Shown piece after piece: positions 17,315 to 25,561 of a stretch of 32,908 nt of DNA. The stretch comes from Stenotrophomonas maltophilia (GTDB lineage: Bacteria; Pseudomonadota; Gammaproteobacteria; Xanthomonadales; Xanthomonadaceae): positions 1 to 32,908 of the forward strand of contig NZ_SRHZ01000053.1 of assembly GCF_004684085.1 (NCBI RefSeq). The letters are read 5' to 3'. The position numbers and the translations under genes are program-made. The notes under the pieces are model-generated. The model ran no database searches, was not told where the DNA came from, and was given only the letters and a program-made list of their open reading frames with translations. The first letter of the stretch is position 1. Each line of letters starts with the position of its first letter.

Positions 17315-18499
17315 ATGACCGTTCCCGTAGCCCGCCTCTCCAGCTTCTACCTGTTCTACTACGCGGCGCTCGGCGCGTTCACTCCGTACTGGAGCCTGTT
17401 CCTGACCGCACGTGGCATGAGCGTGACCGCGATCAGCGTGATGATGGGCCTGTGGTACGCCACGCGCGTGATCGCCCCCAGCACCTGGACCAGCCTGGCC
17501 GCGGCCTCGCCACGGCCGATCCGCCTGCTGCGCATCGGCTGCGTGCTGGCCCTGATCAGCTTCACCGCCTTCCTGCTGCCGCTGCCACAGCCATGGATGT
17601 ACCCGGCGATGGTGGTGTTCTGCTTCTTCTACAACGCGGTCATGCCGCAGTTCGAGTCGATCACCCTTACCCACCTCGGCAGCGACAGCCATCGCTACGG
17701 CCTGATCCGGGTCTGGGGCTCGCTCGGCTTCATTGCCATCGTCACCCTGTTCGGCTGGTTGATCGAGGGCGATGGCGGGGGCAACCGCGCCGAACTGCTG
17801 CCATGGATGATGCTGCCGTTGTTTGCGTTGATGGTTGCTTCGGCCTTCAGCAACCACTACGCACGTGACATCAGCAAGACCGATGGAGATGCCAGTGGCT
17901 TCTGGCGGATCGTGCGTCGGCCTCCGGTGCTGGCGTTCTTCCTGGCCGCCTTCATGGAACAGTTGTCGTTCGGCCCGTACTACACGTTCTTCTCGGTCTA
18001 CATGGACCATCACGGCTACCGCACCTCCACCCTCGGCCTGCTGTGGACCATCGGCGTGGTGTTCGAGGTCGGCGTATTCTTCACCATCGGCCGCTTCTTC
18101 CGTCGCTACGACGCCAGCTGGATGCTGCTGATCGCGTTGGTCAGCTCCTGCCTGCGCTGGACGGTGACCGCATTGTTCCCGGAGAACCTGCCGGTGATGC
18201 TGCTGGCGCAGACCGCGCATGCGCTTGGCTTTGCCGCATTCTTCGCCGCAGCGATGCAGATGCTGGCCACCTATTTCCCGGGCCGCCTCAACGGCCATGG
18301 GCAGGGCCTGCTGTATGGGTTTTCGTCCGGTGTCGGCGGCGTACTCGGCGCGCTCATTGCCGGCCAGCTCTGGAAGATCGACGATGGCCGCACCGCGTTC
18401 CTGGCCGGCAGTGGCTTCGCGCTGGTCGGTGCCCTGCTGTGCTTCTTCGCGCTGAGCCTGCCACTGATCCGCGCGCGCAGGCATGGCCCAACGGTTTGA
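17315..18499 (+). CDS. Major facilitator superfamily transporter (MFS_1-like, HcaT/nucleoside-permease type)
   Basis: Inner-membrane secondary transporter of about 394 residues with twelve predicted helices. The N-terminal sequence (FYLFYYAALGAFTPYWSLFLTARGMS) is typical of the MFS_1-like/HcaT group, in which solutes such as aromatic acids or nucleosides have been proposed; the substrate here is unknown. Other features are the GLIRVWGSLGFIAIVTLFGWLIE segment and the LYGFSSGVGGVLGALIAGQLW segment. ATG 17315 (MTVPVARLSS) is my choice; ATG 17303 adds four residues. Neither has a clear Shine-Dalgarno, because a REP hairpin ends only 18 bases upstream. The gene converges with the acyltransferase gene, leaving 15 bases between the stops. 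Confidence 0.9.
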   Translation: MTVPVARLSSFYLFYYAALGAFTPYWSLFLTARGMSVTAISVMMGLWYATRVIAPSTWTSLAAASPRPIRLLRIGCVLALISFTAFLLPLPQPWMYPAMVVFCFFYNAVMPQFESITLTHLGSDSHRYGLIRVWGSLGFIAIVTLFGWLIEGDGGGNRAELLPWMMLPLFALMVASAFSNHYARDISKTDGDASGFWRIVRRPPVLAFFLAAFMEQLSFGPYYTFFSVYMDHHGYRTSTLGLLWTIGVVFEVGVFFTIGRFFRRYDASWMLLIALVSSCLRWTVTALFPENLPVMLLAQTAHALGFAAFFAAAMQMLATYFPGRLNGHGQGLLYGFSSGVGGVLGALIAGQLWKIDDGRTAFLAGSGFALVGALLCFFALSLPLIRARRHGPTV

Positions 18500-18514
18500 C
18501 GTTCGTGTTCGGTA

Positions 18515-20587
18515 CTAGTGCTGCCGCAGCACCTGCTGCATCGATGGCAACAGCACGCGGTTGCCGTATCCGCTCAGGTGGTCGCCATCGAAGTACAGCG
18601 GTCTTCCGTCACGCTTGGCCGGACACAAAGCAGCGTCACACAGTACCGGCAACGGATCCCACAACACTGCACCGGGCAAGCCATTGACCACCTGCTGCAG
18701 GCTGCCCAGCATGGGGGCGCGCAGGTTTTCAATGTCCGCACGGCTGCTGTCCAGCCCATTACGGCAGATCGCGTTGTCCTCGTTGAAGCGGTCCGAGCAA
18801 CGGAAAGGCGGTGCCGGCAGCACCGGCTTCGGCGCCTCCAGCACGATACGTACGCCCCGCTCGGCCAAGGGCTTCCATCGTGCGATCGCCTCAGTGGCTT
18901 CGGCGTCGCGCCCCGCAGCGGCCTCCGGGACCCGCTCACCCGCCAGCTGCGCCTTGGCATCAAACAGCACGAACTGATCGGACAATCGCGGTATGCGCAG
19001 CGACACCAGCACCACAGCGTCTCCAGGCTGCGCACGACGTGCGATATCGGAAAACACCGCCGCATCAAAATCGGCGCAACCGGCTCCGGCTCCCCGCCAC
19101 TTCAACAGACTTACCTGCGGGCATCCTCCGCGTCCATAGAGCGACACCCGGAATCCGCTCTCCAGCGCCAGGCGCTGCAGCAGCTCGATGTAGGCCATCG
19201 CATGCGAATCGCCAGCAACGAACACCTGCTTCGGCGCATCTGCAGGCACCGGACGATCGCAATCACCACGCGCATAGGTCCGCATGCTGCCACCTTCGAA
19301 ACGCTGCTTGGTGGTCACCAGGCTGCAGCCGGCAAAGTCACCAGCCACGCTCTTGCCGTTGGGATACCAGTCGGCCGGATGCCGGCTGACCGTGCTCAGT
19401 GATATCCGCGGTGCCTGCAGGTACAGCAGCGTCTGGACGCCGGCCGCCACCAGCAGCACGGCCGCACCTGCCAGCACCCAGCGACCGGGGCGCATGCGCT
19501 GCGCCAATGTGCCGCGGAAAGGTTGTTCCACCCAACGCCACGACAGCCACGACAACAGCAGCACCAGCGCCATCGCAGCGCTCATCTGCAACGGTGTCTG
19601 CAGGCCCACGGTCCAGCGCATCAGCACGAACACCGGCCAGTGCCACAGATACAATGAGTACGACAGCAGGCCGATGTAACGCATCGGCCTGCTGGCCAAC
19701 AGGCGTGCCACCCAGGACTGCGGATGATGATGCAGCGCCCACAGCAGCCCCGCCGCAGCGAAGGTCGGCAGCAGGCCATCGGGCCACGGCGAACGTCCTG
19801 CCCGTGCAGTCCACAACGCCCAACCCAGCAGCGCCAACGCTGCCACTGCGAGCAGCGAGAACACGGGCGCAGCGCGCTTCAATGCCGCCCCCGTCACTTG
19901 ATCGAGTGATGCGCGCACATGCAGCAACTGGAACAGCAGCACGCCGACGCCCAGCTGCCACAACCGCGTGCTGGTTGCGTAGAACGCCCACGATGGCGGC
20001 GCCTCACGCAGGCCCAGCATCGCGGCATGCAGCAGCGACGCCGCGCTGACGACCGCGAACAGGCCCAGGCTCATCCATCGCCCACGCGTGCCACGTGCCC
20101 AGGCCAGGAACAGCAGCGGGAACAGCAGGTAGAACTGCTCTTCCACGCCCAGCGACCAGGTATGGGTGTAGGGATTGAATTCGGCCTTGGGCGCGAAATA
20201 ATCGTTGCCGATCAGCGCCAGTACCCAGTTGCTGAAGCCGAAGAATGCCATCAGCCCGGTCTTGTCACTGGCCTCGCTGAGCCAGGACTCGGGAATGAAC
20301 AGCACGCTGGCGACGGCGGTCAACAGCAGGCAGCTGATCAGCGCAGGGGCGATGCGACGGATGCGGCGCGAATAGAAGCGCAGCATCGACTGCCACAGCG
20401 ACAACGGCGGCAGCCGGTGCACCGACGCGCTGACCACGAACCCGGAAATGACGAAGAACACGTCTACGCCGGTGAACCCGCCCGGCAACCAGGCTGGGTC
20501 CAGGTGGAACACGATGACGGCCAGCACGGCAATTGCGCGCAGGCCGTCAATGTGCGGCACGTAGCCATGACGTGGATCAGCGGTCAT
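18515..20587 (-). CDS. OafA/YrhL-type membrane acyltransferase with C-terminal SGNH domain
   Basis: The 690-residue protein has an N-terminal acyltransferase-3 domain (about residues 1-370) with the signature HIDGLRAIAVLAVIVFHLDP, then GGFTGVDVFFVISGF and many membrane helices (LLSYSLYLWHWPVFVL). A periplasmic SGNH-hydrolase-like domain follows (about 420-690), with GDSHAMAY for the Ser nucleophile and DGDHLSGYG for the Asp-His pair. Such fusions O-acetylate LPS O-antigen, exopolysaccharide or peptidoglycan. I choose ATG 20587 (MTADPRHGYVPHIDGL), with a purine-rich GGGGGAAGGG upstream; the longer frame starts at a GTG six codons earlier. It is the last gene of the run containing ugd, which suggests acetylation of a surface polysaccharide. 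Confidence 0.92.
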   Translation of the reverse strand: MTADPRHGYVPHIDGLRAIAVLAVIVFHLDPAWLPGGFTGVDVFFVISGFVVSASVHRLPPLSLWQSMLRFYSRRIRRIAPALISCLLLTAVASVLFIPESWLSEASDKTGLMAFFGFSNWVLALIGNDYFAPKAEFNPYTHTWSLGVEEQFYLLFPLLFLAWARGTRGRWMSLGLFAVVSAASLLHAAMLGLREAPPSWAFYATSTRLWQLGVGVLLFQLLHVRASLDQVTGAALKRAAPVFSLLAVAALALLGWALWTARAGRSPWPDGLLPTFAAAGLLWALHHHPQSWVARLLASRPMRYIGLLSYSLYLWHWPVFVLMRWTVGLQTPLQMSAAMALVLLLSWLSWRWVEQPFRGTLAQRMRPGRWVLAGAAVLLVAAGVQTLLYLQAPRISLSTVSRHPADWYPNGKSVAGDFAGCSLVTTKQRFEGGSMRTYARGDCDRPVPADAPKQVFVAGDSHAMAYIELLQRLALESGFRVSLYGRGGCPQVSLLKWRGAGAGCADFDAAVFSDIARRAQPGDAVVLVSLRIPRLSDQFVLFDAKAQLAGERVPEAAAGRDAEATEAIARWKPLAERGVRIVLEAPKPVLPAPPFRCSDRFNEDNAICRNGLDSSRADIENLRAPMLGSLQQVVNGLPGAVLWDPLPVLCDAALCPAKRDGRPLYFDGDHLSGYGNRVLLPSMQQVLRQH

Positions 20588-20634
20588 CCCTTCCCCCAGA
20601 AGCACGGCGGCACTACACCGCGGCGCTCACGCCT

Positions 20635-21321
20635 TTACCAGACCAGGTCGTCCGGCACTTTGTACTGCGGATCGGCGTACGGATCTTCCTCGGCCGGCGC
20701 ATTCGGATCGACCTTCAGCGCCACCGATGCGGCGAACACCGCCTCGGACTGTGCCAGCACCTCGGCGGTAACCAGCAGGTAGCGGCCGTTGAGCTGGACC
20801 ACGCCCAGCTCACCGGCATTGAGCGCGGTCAGCTGTTCGGCAGTCACGTAGATGCGCTTGATCTTGCCGCCATACGGGAAGTGGCGGGCAATGTCCGCTG
20901 CCTCGGCATTGAGGCTCTTGTCCTTCAGCAGTTCTTCCAGCTTGGCCTTCGCCTCGCGGCGCACGCGTGCTTCTTCCTGCTTCAGGCGCTCGGTCTCGAT
21001 GCGCTCTTCCTTCTCCCGCTGCGCACGGATGGCATAGGCCTTGGCCAGGTCCATCTCTTCGGCACTGCGCGGCTTGCGCGGGCCCTGCTGCCCCTGGCCA
21101 CCACGCGCCTGCCCACCGGGCTTGCCCGCGCCACCATGGCCATGCCCACGACGCTCGCCGGGCTTGTGTTCGCCCTTGCCTGCGCCCTGCGGCTTTCCAT
21201 TGCCATTGCCACCCTTGCCCTGCGGGCGGCCATCACGGCGGGGACCATCATTCTTGCGCTCGGGCTTGGGCGCTGGCTTGAAGCCCAGGCCCATCAGCTG
21301 GTCGCGGAGGGTATCGCTCAT
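20635..21321 (-). CDS. DUF2058 family protein (YaiL-like)
   Basis: The product is 228 residues. The N-terminus, MSDTLRDQLMGLGFKPA, is characteristic of the DUF2058/YaiL family. It is followed by a Lys/Gly/Pro/Gln-rich low-complexity segment (about residues 18-85, KGGNGNGKPQGAGKGEHKPGERRGHG), then a charged helical region rich in Glu/Arg/Lys (LAKAYAIRAQREKEERIETERLKQEEARVRREAKAKLEELL). The C-terminal globular part is conserved (FPYGGKIKRIYVTAEQLTALNAGELGVVQLNGRYLLV). The function is unknown; the disordered basic N-terminus and coiled-coil-like middle hint at a nucleic acid or ribosome-associated cytosolic protein, which is inference. The gene starts 10 bases after slyX, in the same operon. Confidence 0.88.
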   Translation of the reverse strand: MSDTLRDQLMGLGFKPAPKPERKNDGPRRDGRPQGKGGNGNGKPQGAGKGEHKPGERRGHGHGGAGKPGGQARGGQGQQGPRKPRSAEEMDLAKAYAIRAQREKEERIETERLKQEEARVRREAKAKLEELLKDKSLNAEAADIARHFPYGGKIKRIYVTAEQLTALNAGELGVVQLNGRYLLVTAEVLAQSEAVFAASVALKVDPNAPAEEDPYADPQYKVPDDLVW

Positions 21322-21331
21322 AGAGTTCGGA

Positions 21332-21571
21332 TCAATAGTGCGGCGGCGGTGGTTCGCTCGCCGGATCGGAAGAATTCAGTGCGTTGCGGACCTTGCCCAG
21401 GTCTTCCAGCAGCACGCGCAGTACATCAGCATTGCGCATGCCCTGCATGCTGGCCGCAGCCAGCGCATCGCTCAGTTCGGCAAGCGCCTGTTCCTGGAAG
21501 GACACGCGCATCTCCAACTCGACCAGGCGCGCTTCCAGCGCCTGCTCACGTTCGGTCGGCAACTCAGACAT
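21332..21571 (-). CDS. slyX: SlyX family protein
   Basis: A 79-residue coiled-coil protein ([26 protein letters not shown]) with the diagnostic C-terminal PPPPHY tail of SlyX proteins. Its biochemical role is not established. ATG 21571 gives [16 protein letters not shown] and overlaps the end of ugd by 8 bases, indicating translational coupling. Longer upstream open sequence belongs to the ugd frame region and lacks similarity. Confidence 0.92.
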   Translation of the reverse strand: MSELPTEREQALEARLVELEMRVSFQEQALAELSDALAAASMQGMRNADVLRVLLEDLGKVRNALNSSDPASEPPPPHY

Positions 21572-22913
21572 GCAGCGAACGCCCCCGGCCAATCCCGTAG
21601 TACGCCAGGCCTGCAGCTTCCACCTCGGCCGGTTCGTACAGGTTGCGCCCGTCGAACACCGCCGCATCCTTCAACTGCTCGCGCAACTTCTGGAAATCAG
21701 GGCTCCGGAACTGCTTCCACTCGGTGACCACGACCAGGGCGTCGGCACCCTGCAGCGCTTCGTCGGCACTGTTGCAGAACACCAGGTCATCGCGCTCGCC
21801 GAAGATGCGCTGCGATTCGTGCATCGCTTCCGGGTCATACGCACGCACCGTCGCGCCACCTTCCCACAGCTGCGCCAGCAGGCGGCGGCTGGAGGCTTCG
21901 CGCATGTCGTCGGTGTTCGGCTTGAAGGCCAGGCCCCACACGGCAAACGTCTTGCCGCGTACACCTTCGTCCTCGCCCTTGTCATAGTGACGCTGGATGA
22001 GGGCGAACAGATGGCCCTTCTGTGCATCGTTCACTGCTTCCACAGCGTTCAGCAGCTTCGGTTCGAGACCGTACTGCTGCGCGGTACGGGCCAGCGCCTG
22101 CACATCCTTGGGGAAGCACGAGCCACCGTAGCCGGCGCCCGGATAGATGAAGTGCCAGCCGATACGCGGGTCCGAGCCAATGCCCTGGCGGACCTGCTCG
22201 ACATCGGCACCGACGCGCTCGGCGATGTTGGCGATTTCATTCATGAACGAAATCTTGGTCGCCAGCATCGCGTTGGCCGCGTACTTGGTCAGCTCGGCCG
22301 AGCGCACGTCCATTTCCACCACACGGTCGTGGTTGCGGTTGAACGGCGCATACAGGCGGCGCATCACGGCCACCGACTCTTCGCTGGTCGCACCGATGAT
22401 GATGCGGTCCGGGCGCATGCAGTCGGCAACTGCGTCGCCTTCCTTCAGGAACTCCGGGTTGGATACCACGTCGAAGGCGATGTCCGCACCACGTGCAACC
22501 AGCTCTTCGGCAATGGCCGCGCGTACCTTGTCGGCAGTACCCACCGGCACCGTCGACTTGTTGACCACCACGGTCGGCACGCTCATGTGCCGGCCGATGG
22601 TGCGGGCCACCGCCAGCACGTACTGCAGATCGGCGCTGCCATCCTCGTCCGGTGGTGTGCCAACAGCGATGAAAACGACCTGGCCATGGTCGATGGCGGC
22701 CGCGGCATCGGTGGTGAATGCCAGCCGCAAGGCGGCATGGTTGGCCTTCACCATCGGCTCCAGGCCCGGCTCATAGATCGGGATGATGCCCTGGTTGAGG
22801 CCATCCACCTTGGCCTGGTCGATATCGACGCAGACCACCTGATGACCGACATCGGCCAGGCAGGTACCGGTTACCAGTCCAACGTAGCCGGTACCAAAAA
22901 TCGCAACGCGCAT
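21564..22913 (-). CDS. ugd: UDP-glucose 6-dehydrogenase
   Basis: Oxidises UDP-glucose to UDP-glucuronate with two NAD+, supplying glucuronate for surface polysaccharides and lipid A/LPS modification. The product is 449 residues. It has a Rossmann nucleotide loop at the N-terminus ([24 protein letters not shown]), a middle domain and the catalytic Cys266 in [15 protein letters not shown] conserved C-terminal UDP-binding domain includes [18 protein letters not shown] 22913 fits the family start, with GGAG about 11 bases upstream. It sits 23 bases after the FKBP gene and overlaps slyX by 8 bases, so it is co-transcribed with both. Confidence 0.97.
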   Translation of the reverse strand: MRVAIFGTGYVGLVTGTCLADVGHQVVCVDIDQAKVDGLNQGIIPIYEPGLEPMVKANHAALRLAFTTDAAAAIDHGQVVFIAVGTPPDEDGSADLQYVLAVARTIGRHMSVPTVVVNKSTVPVGTADKVRAAIAEELVARGADIAFDVVSNPEFLKEGDAVADCMRPDRIIIGATSEESVAVMRRLYAPFNRNHDRVVEMDVRSAELTKYAANAMLATKISFMNEIANIAERVGADVEQVRQGIGSDPRIGWHFIYPGAGYGGSCFPKDVQALARTAQQYGLEPKLLNAVEAVNDAQKGHLFALIQRHYDKGEDEGVRGKTFAVWGLAFKPNTDDMREASSRRLLAQLWEGGATVRAYDPEAMHESQRIFGERDDLVFCNSADEALQGADALVVVTEWKQFRSPDFQKLREQLKDAAVFDGRNLYEPAEVEAAGLAYYGIGRGRSLHV

Positions 22914-22936
22914 GTCCGTATTCGCTCCAGAATGAC

Positions 22937-23914
22937 TTACGGCAGGACGCCCAGCAGCTCGACGTCGAAGGTCAGAGTTGCGTTCGGGCCGATCGGGCCA
23001 CCCGGGGTGCCGTTTTCGCCATAGGCCAGGTTGCCCGGGATCCAGAAGCGGTACTTCGAGCCGACCGGCATCAGCGCGACGCCCTCAGTCCAGCCCTTGA
23101 TCACCTGATCCAGGCCGAACTCGGCCGGCTGGCGGCCGTAGGAACTGTCGAACACGGTGCCATTGAGCAGCTTGCCTTCGTAGTTCACGCGCACCTTGCT
23201 GCTCGGCAGCGGACGCTCGCCGCTACCCGGGCGGATCACCTGGTACTGCAGGCCCGAAGCAGTGGTCACCACGCCCGGCTGGGTCTTGTTCTTGGACATG
23301 AACGCATTGCCTTCCTCGCGGTTGGTCTGCGCAGCCTGGGCAGCCTTGGCCTGCATTTCGGCCTGCTTGGCGCCCATGAACGACTGGATGGTGGCGGTTG
23401 CGTCAGCTTCCGTCATCTTCGGCTGGCCCTTGCTCAGGCCGGTGCTGATCGCGTCAAACAGCGAGGCAACGTCGATATCGTCCTTCAGCTGCGCCAGCGA
23501 CGGACCGACCGAATAGGAACCGATCATCTGCGACACCTTGACGCGGTCGACCTTCGCCGGCTGCGAACCCGGCGCCATGCCCGGCACCTGCTGGCCGCTA
23601 CGGGCCATCACCACCTGGCGCAGCGCGGCATCGGTGGCCTTGGCCTGTTCCTGGGTGATCTGCGGCTGCAGGCCTTCGAAAGAGCGTTCCACGGCGGTGC
23701 GCAGGGCAGCCACGTCGATCTCATCAGCAATCGGAGTGAACGACTTGGCCACGTCCAGGCCGATGGCGTAGCCGAGCTTCTGCTTGGGGGAATTCAAGGT
23801 TGAGGTCTCCTTGGCGGCTGCGGGGGCAGCCGGTTGTTGCGACAGAGCGACACCCGAAGTGCCCATTGCCAGAATCAGAACCGACGCCGCGGCGCCGCGC
23901 ATTCCCATCTTCAT
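22937..23914 (-). CDS. FKBP-type peptidyl-prolyl cis-trans isomerase, exported (FkpA/Mip-like)
   Basis: Periplasmic or surface folding catalyst, 325 residues. A signal peptide ([27 protein letters not shown]) precedes a Mip/FkpA-type helical dimerisation domain (about 45-215), which contains two internally similar segments ([35 protein letters not shown]). The C-terminal FKBP domain is complete (about 230-325; [50 protein letters not shown]). I choose ATG 23914 because AGGA lies 9 bases before it. The ATG at 23923 touches the AGGA directly, and the long open frame to 23998 adds a Cys/Arg-rich stretch before the signal peptide. It probably starts the operon fkpA-ugd-slyX-DUF2058-acyltransferase. 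Confidence 0.92.
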   Translation of the reverse strand: MKMGMRGAAASVLILAMGTSGVALSQQPAAPAAAKETSTLNSPKQKLGYAIGLDVAKSFTPIADEIDVAALRTAVERSFEGLQPQITQEQAKATDAALRQVVMARSGQQVPGMAPGSQPAKVDRVKVSQMIGSYSVGPSLAQLKDDIDVASLFDAISTGLSKGQPKMTEADATATIQSFMGAKQAEMQAKAAQAAQTNREEGNAFMSKNKTQPGVVTTASGLQYQVIRPGSGERPLPSSKVRVNYEGKLLNGTVFDSSYGRQPAEFGLDQVIKGWTEGVALMPVGSKYRFWIPGNLAYGENGTPGGPIGPNATLTFDVELLGVLP

Positions 23915-23993
23915 TCGCTGCATTCCTGAAAGTGTCTGGGCGCCGACGTCGGCGCGAAAAGAGACATTGTCGCACGCATGCCGTCGATGTCGA

Positions 23994-24005
23994 GGCATGC
24001 ATGCC
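23994..24005. repeat. Perfect 12-bp palindrome GGCATGCATGCC
   Basis: It lies in the 96-base gap between the glutathione peroxidase stop (24011) and the FKBP start (23914). Possible operator or weak hairpin; no U-tract follows. Confidence 0.4.
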
Positions 24006-24010
24006 GGATA

Positions 24011-24595
24011 TCAATGCGTGGCGGCCGCCAGCGCTTTATCGATGGCTGCGGTGAGCTGCGGATCATCCGGCGTCACCTTGCTGGCGAACTGGGCGATGAC
24101 CTTGCCATCGCGTCCGACCAGATACTTGTGGAAGTTCCAGCCCGGCGCCACGCCAGTGGCCGCAGCCAGACGCTGGTACAGCGGCGTGGCCTCGGCACCG
24201 ACCACATGCACTTTTTCGAACATCGGGAACTTGACGCCGTAGGTCAACGTGCAGAAATCCTGGATCTGCTTCTCGTCGCCCGGCTCCTGGCCCCTGAAAT
24301 CATTGGACGGGAAACCGAGCACGGCAAAGCCGCGACCCGCATAGCGCTTCTGCAGCGCTTCCAGCCCCTCGTACTGCGGGGTATAGCCGCACTTGCTGGC
24401 GGTGTTGACCACCAACAGTACCTGGCCCTGGTAGCGCTGCTGCAGGTTGACCTGCTGCTTGCTGGCCAGCGGCCGGTAATCGAGGTCGAGCAGATCAGCT
24501 GCCAGGGCGCTGGCAGAACCGGCGACGCCGGCCACCATCAGGACCAGCAGGGACAGGCCGCGCAGGCGGCGCGGGGAAACAGTCGGCAGGGGCAT
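24011..24595 (-). CDS. Glutathione peroxidase family protein, exported
   Basis: Thiol peroxidase of the GPx family, 194 residues. It keeps the family motifs NTASKCGYTPQYEGLEAL, with peroxidatic Cys69 in place of selenocysteine, then GFPSNDFRGQEPG (the Gln of the usual tetrad region), and WNFHKYLVGRDGKV. The N-terminus (MPLPTVSPRRLRGLSLLVLMVAGVAGSASALA|A) is a signal peptide with an Arg pair, so the mature enzyme is predicted to be periplasmic; Tat export is possible but the motif is imperfect. ATG 24595 gives this signal peptide. The open frame runs on to 24937, but that part is non-coding in appearance and includes the ABC operon promoter region. No strong Shine-Dalgarno is visible. Confidence 0.9.
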   Translation of the reverse strand: MPLPTVSPRRLRGLSLLVLMVAGVAGSASALAADLLDLDYRPLASKQQVNLQQRYQGQVLLVVNTASKCGYTPQYEGLEALQKRYAGRGFAVLGFPSNDFRGQEPGDEKQIQDFCTLTYGVKFPMFEKVHVVGAEATPLYQRLAAATGVAPGWNFHKYLVGRDGKVIAQFASKVTPDDPQLTAAIDKALAAATH

Positions 24596-24812
24596 CAGGA
24601 GCGGTCCGCAGTAGCCATTCACAAGGCCCGGCCAGCACCGGCCGGGAATCGGCCGAACTATAGCACCGGGGTTCCACAGCCCCGGTGGCAGCAGCCCAAC
24701 GAGGCTTTGCGCGGTGTGGCGACTACGCCGTTCGCGCCGATTCCATGGCGAAGCGATGACATAGCATGGACATCGCTGAATGGAAGGCGGGCCTGGATCG
24801 GCCCGCACGACA

Positions 24813-24853
24813 GTTTTATTTCCCTTTAAAATCAATAAAATAAAGGGATATTT
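24813..24853. repeat. AT-rich island with TCCCTTTA/TAAAGGGA inverted repeat
   Basis: TCCCTTTA (24821-24828) and TAAAGGGA (24841-24848) are perfect complements around a 12-base AT-only-but-one spacer. The block contrasts sharply with the GC-rich surroundings. It may be a DNA-bending or protein-binding site, or a small foreign remnant. Confidence 0.5.
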
Positions 24854-24897
24854 CAGTGAACTGACCACCCCTGCCATCAGTTGGGGACGGCAAGGGG

Positions 24898-24925
24898 TTG
24901 CACCCAGGCGTGCCGGTGTTATAGT
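24898..24925 (+). promoter_or_regulatory. Promoter of the YtrA-ABC operon
   Basis: The -35 is TTGCAC (24898-24903) and the -10 is TATAGT (24920-24925), separated by 16 bases. Transcription should start near 24932, about 30 bases before the first ATG, which is preceded by AGGGGGAAG. Confidence 0.65.
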
Positions 24926-24938
24926 TGCATACAACACC
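24915..24938 (+). promoter_or_regulatory. Putative GntR/YtrA operator overlapping the -10
   Basis: GGTGTT (24915-24920) and AACACC (24933-24938) are perfect complements, with inner TA/TA also symmetric. The 24-bp imperfect palindrome covers the -10 hexamer and probable start point. A bound GntR dimer encoded by the second gene of the operon would block transcription. Confidence 0.6.
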
Positions 24939-24962
24939 AGTCACCTGAGACAGGGGGAAGCC

Positions 24963-25199
24963 ATGAACGCCCGGATACGTCGCAACCTCACCGCACCCGC
25001 GGCCGCTGCCGTTTCGACCCTGATCGTGCTGGCCTGGCTGGCCGCACCAAGCTCCCCCGCCTCATCCGACAGTGCGCAGGACGCGACCGTTTCACCGGCA
25101 GCCGATGCTGCCCCCTCCCCCTCCCCCCCGCGTCGGCTGCACAGCTCCCTGTCCATGCCGTACTTCTCGTTCGCCCAGCCGCTGACCCCACGGAGCTGA
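24963..25199 (+). CDS. Small secreted or membrane-anchored protein, first gene of YtrA operon
   Basis: A 78-residue protein of unknown function. It has a basic start (MNARIRRN), one hydrophobic segment (about residues 10-28, TAPAAAAVSTLIVLAWLAAP) acting as signal or anchor, a Ser/Ala/Asp/Pro-rich linker, and a less simple C-terminus (HSSLSMPYFSFAQPLTPRS). A good Shine-Dalgarno (AGGGGGAAG) lies a few bases before ATG 24963. It comes between the operon promoter and the GntR gene, with two bases between its stop and the next ATG. Promoter, ribosome site and tight packing support expression, but I recognise no family. Confidence 0.7.
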   Translation: MNARIRRNLTAPAAAAVSTLIVLAWLAAPSSPASSDSAQDATVSPAADAAPSPSPPRRLHSSLSMPYFSFAQPLTPRS

Positions 25200-25201
25200 A
25201 T

Positions 25202-25561
25202 ATGAGCGACATCCAGTGGAGCGACGGTGCTCCCATCTACCGTCAGTTGAAGGAGCGCGTGATCGCCATGATGCTCGACGGAATCCTCAAGCCGGGCGAT
25301 GCCCTGCCTTCGGTACGCCAGGTGGCCGCCGATTACCAACTCAACCCCATCACCGTTTCGCGCGCTTACCAGGAACTGGCCGATGAAGGCCTGGTCGAAA
25401 AGCGCCGCGGGCTGGGCATGTTCATGACCGAGCAGGCGGCCACGCAGCTGCGCAGCAGCGAGCGCGAACGCTTTCTCAATGAAGAATGGCCGGCGGTTCT
25501 GGAGCGCATCCAGCGCCTGGGCCTGAGCCTCGACGAACTGCTGCCCCAGGGGAAATTCTGA
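25202..25561 (+). CDS. GntR-family regulator, YtrA subfamily
   Basis: A 119-residue repressor. It has the GntR winged helix (PIYRQLKERVIAMMLDGILKPGDALPSVRQVAADYQLNPITVSRAYQELADEGLVEKRRGLGMFM), followed only by a short helical dimerisation tail (about residues 78-119). That short form defines the YtrA subfamily, usually linked to ABC transporter genes as here. Its stop overlaps the ATPase start by one base (TGATG). It probably represses its own operon through the palindrome at 24915-24938. A YtrA-type GntR of Xanthomonas, HpaR1, affects virulence and autoregulates; orthology is plausible but unproven. Confidence 0.93.
   Translation: MSDIQWSDGAPIYRQLKERVIAMMLDGILKPGDALPSVRQVAADYQLNPITVSRAYQELADEGLVEKRRGLGMFMTEQAATQLRSSERERFLNEEWPAVLERIQRLGLSLDELLPQGKF

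Larger units (their letters stand above)
24596..24962. other. Divergent intergenic region between gpx and the YtrA operon
   Basis: These 367 bases hold no convincing gene. From left to right: a TATAGT -10-like hexamer on the minus strand (24657-24662) for the peroxidase gene; a hairpin CACCGGGG/CCCCGGTG (24664-24671 and 24680-24687, 8-base loop); a strikingly AT-rich island (24813-24853); and the promoter/operator of the downstream operon (24898-24938). Confidence 0.7.

Noticed and set aside
18043..18687. Plus-strand open frames at the MFS/acyltransferase junction
   Set aside because: Out of frame with the MFS gene and antisense to the acyltransferase; the composition is typical of shadow frames.
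24596..24937. Long N-terminal extension of the glutathione peroxidase
   Set aside because: A clear signal peptide starts at 24595, and the upstream part overlaps the divergent promoter region and looks non-coding.
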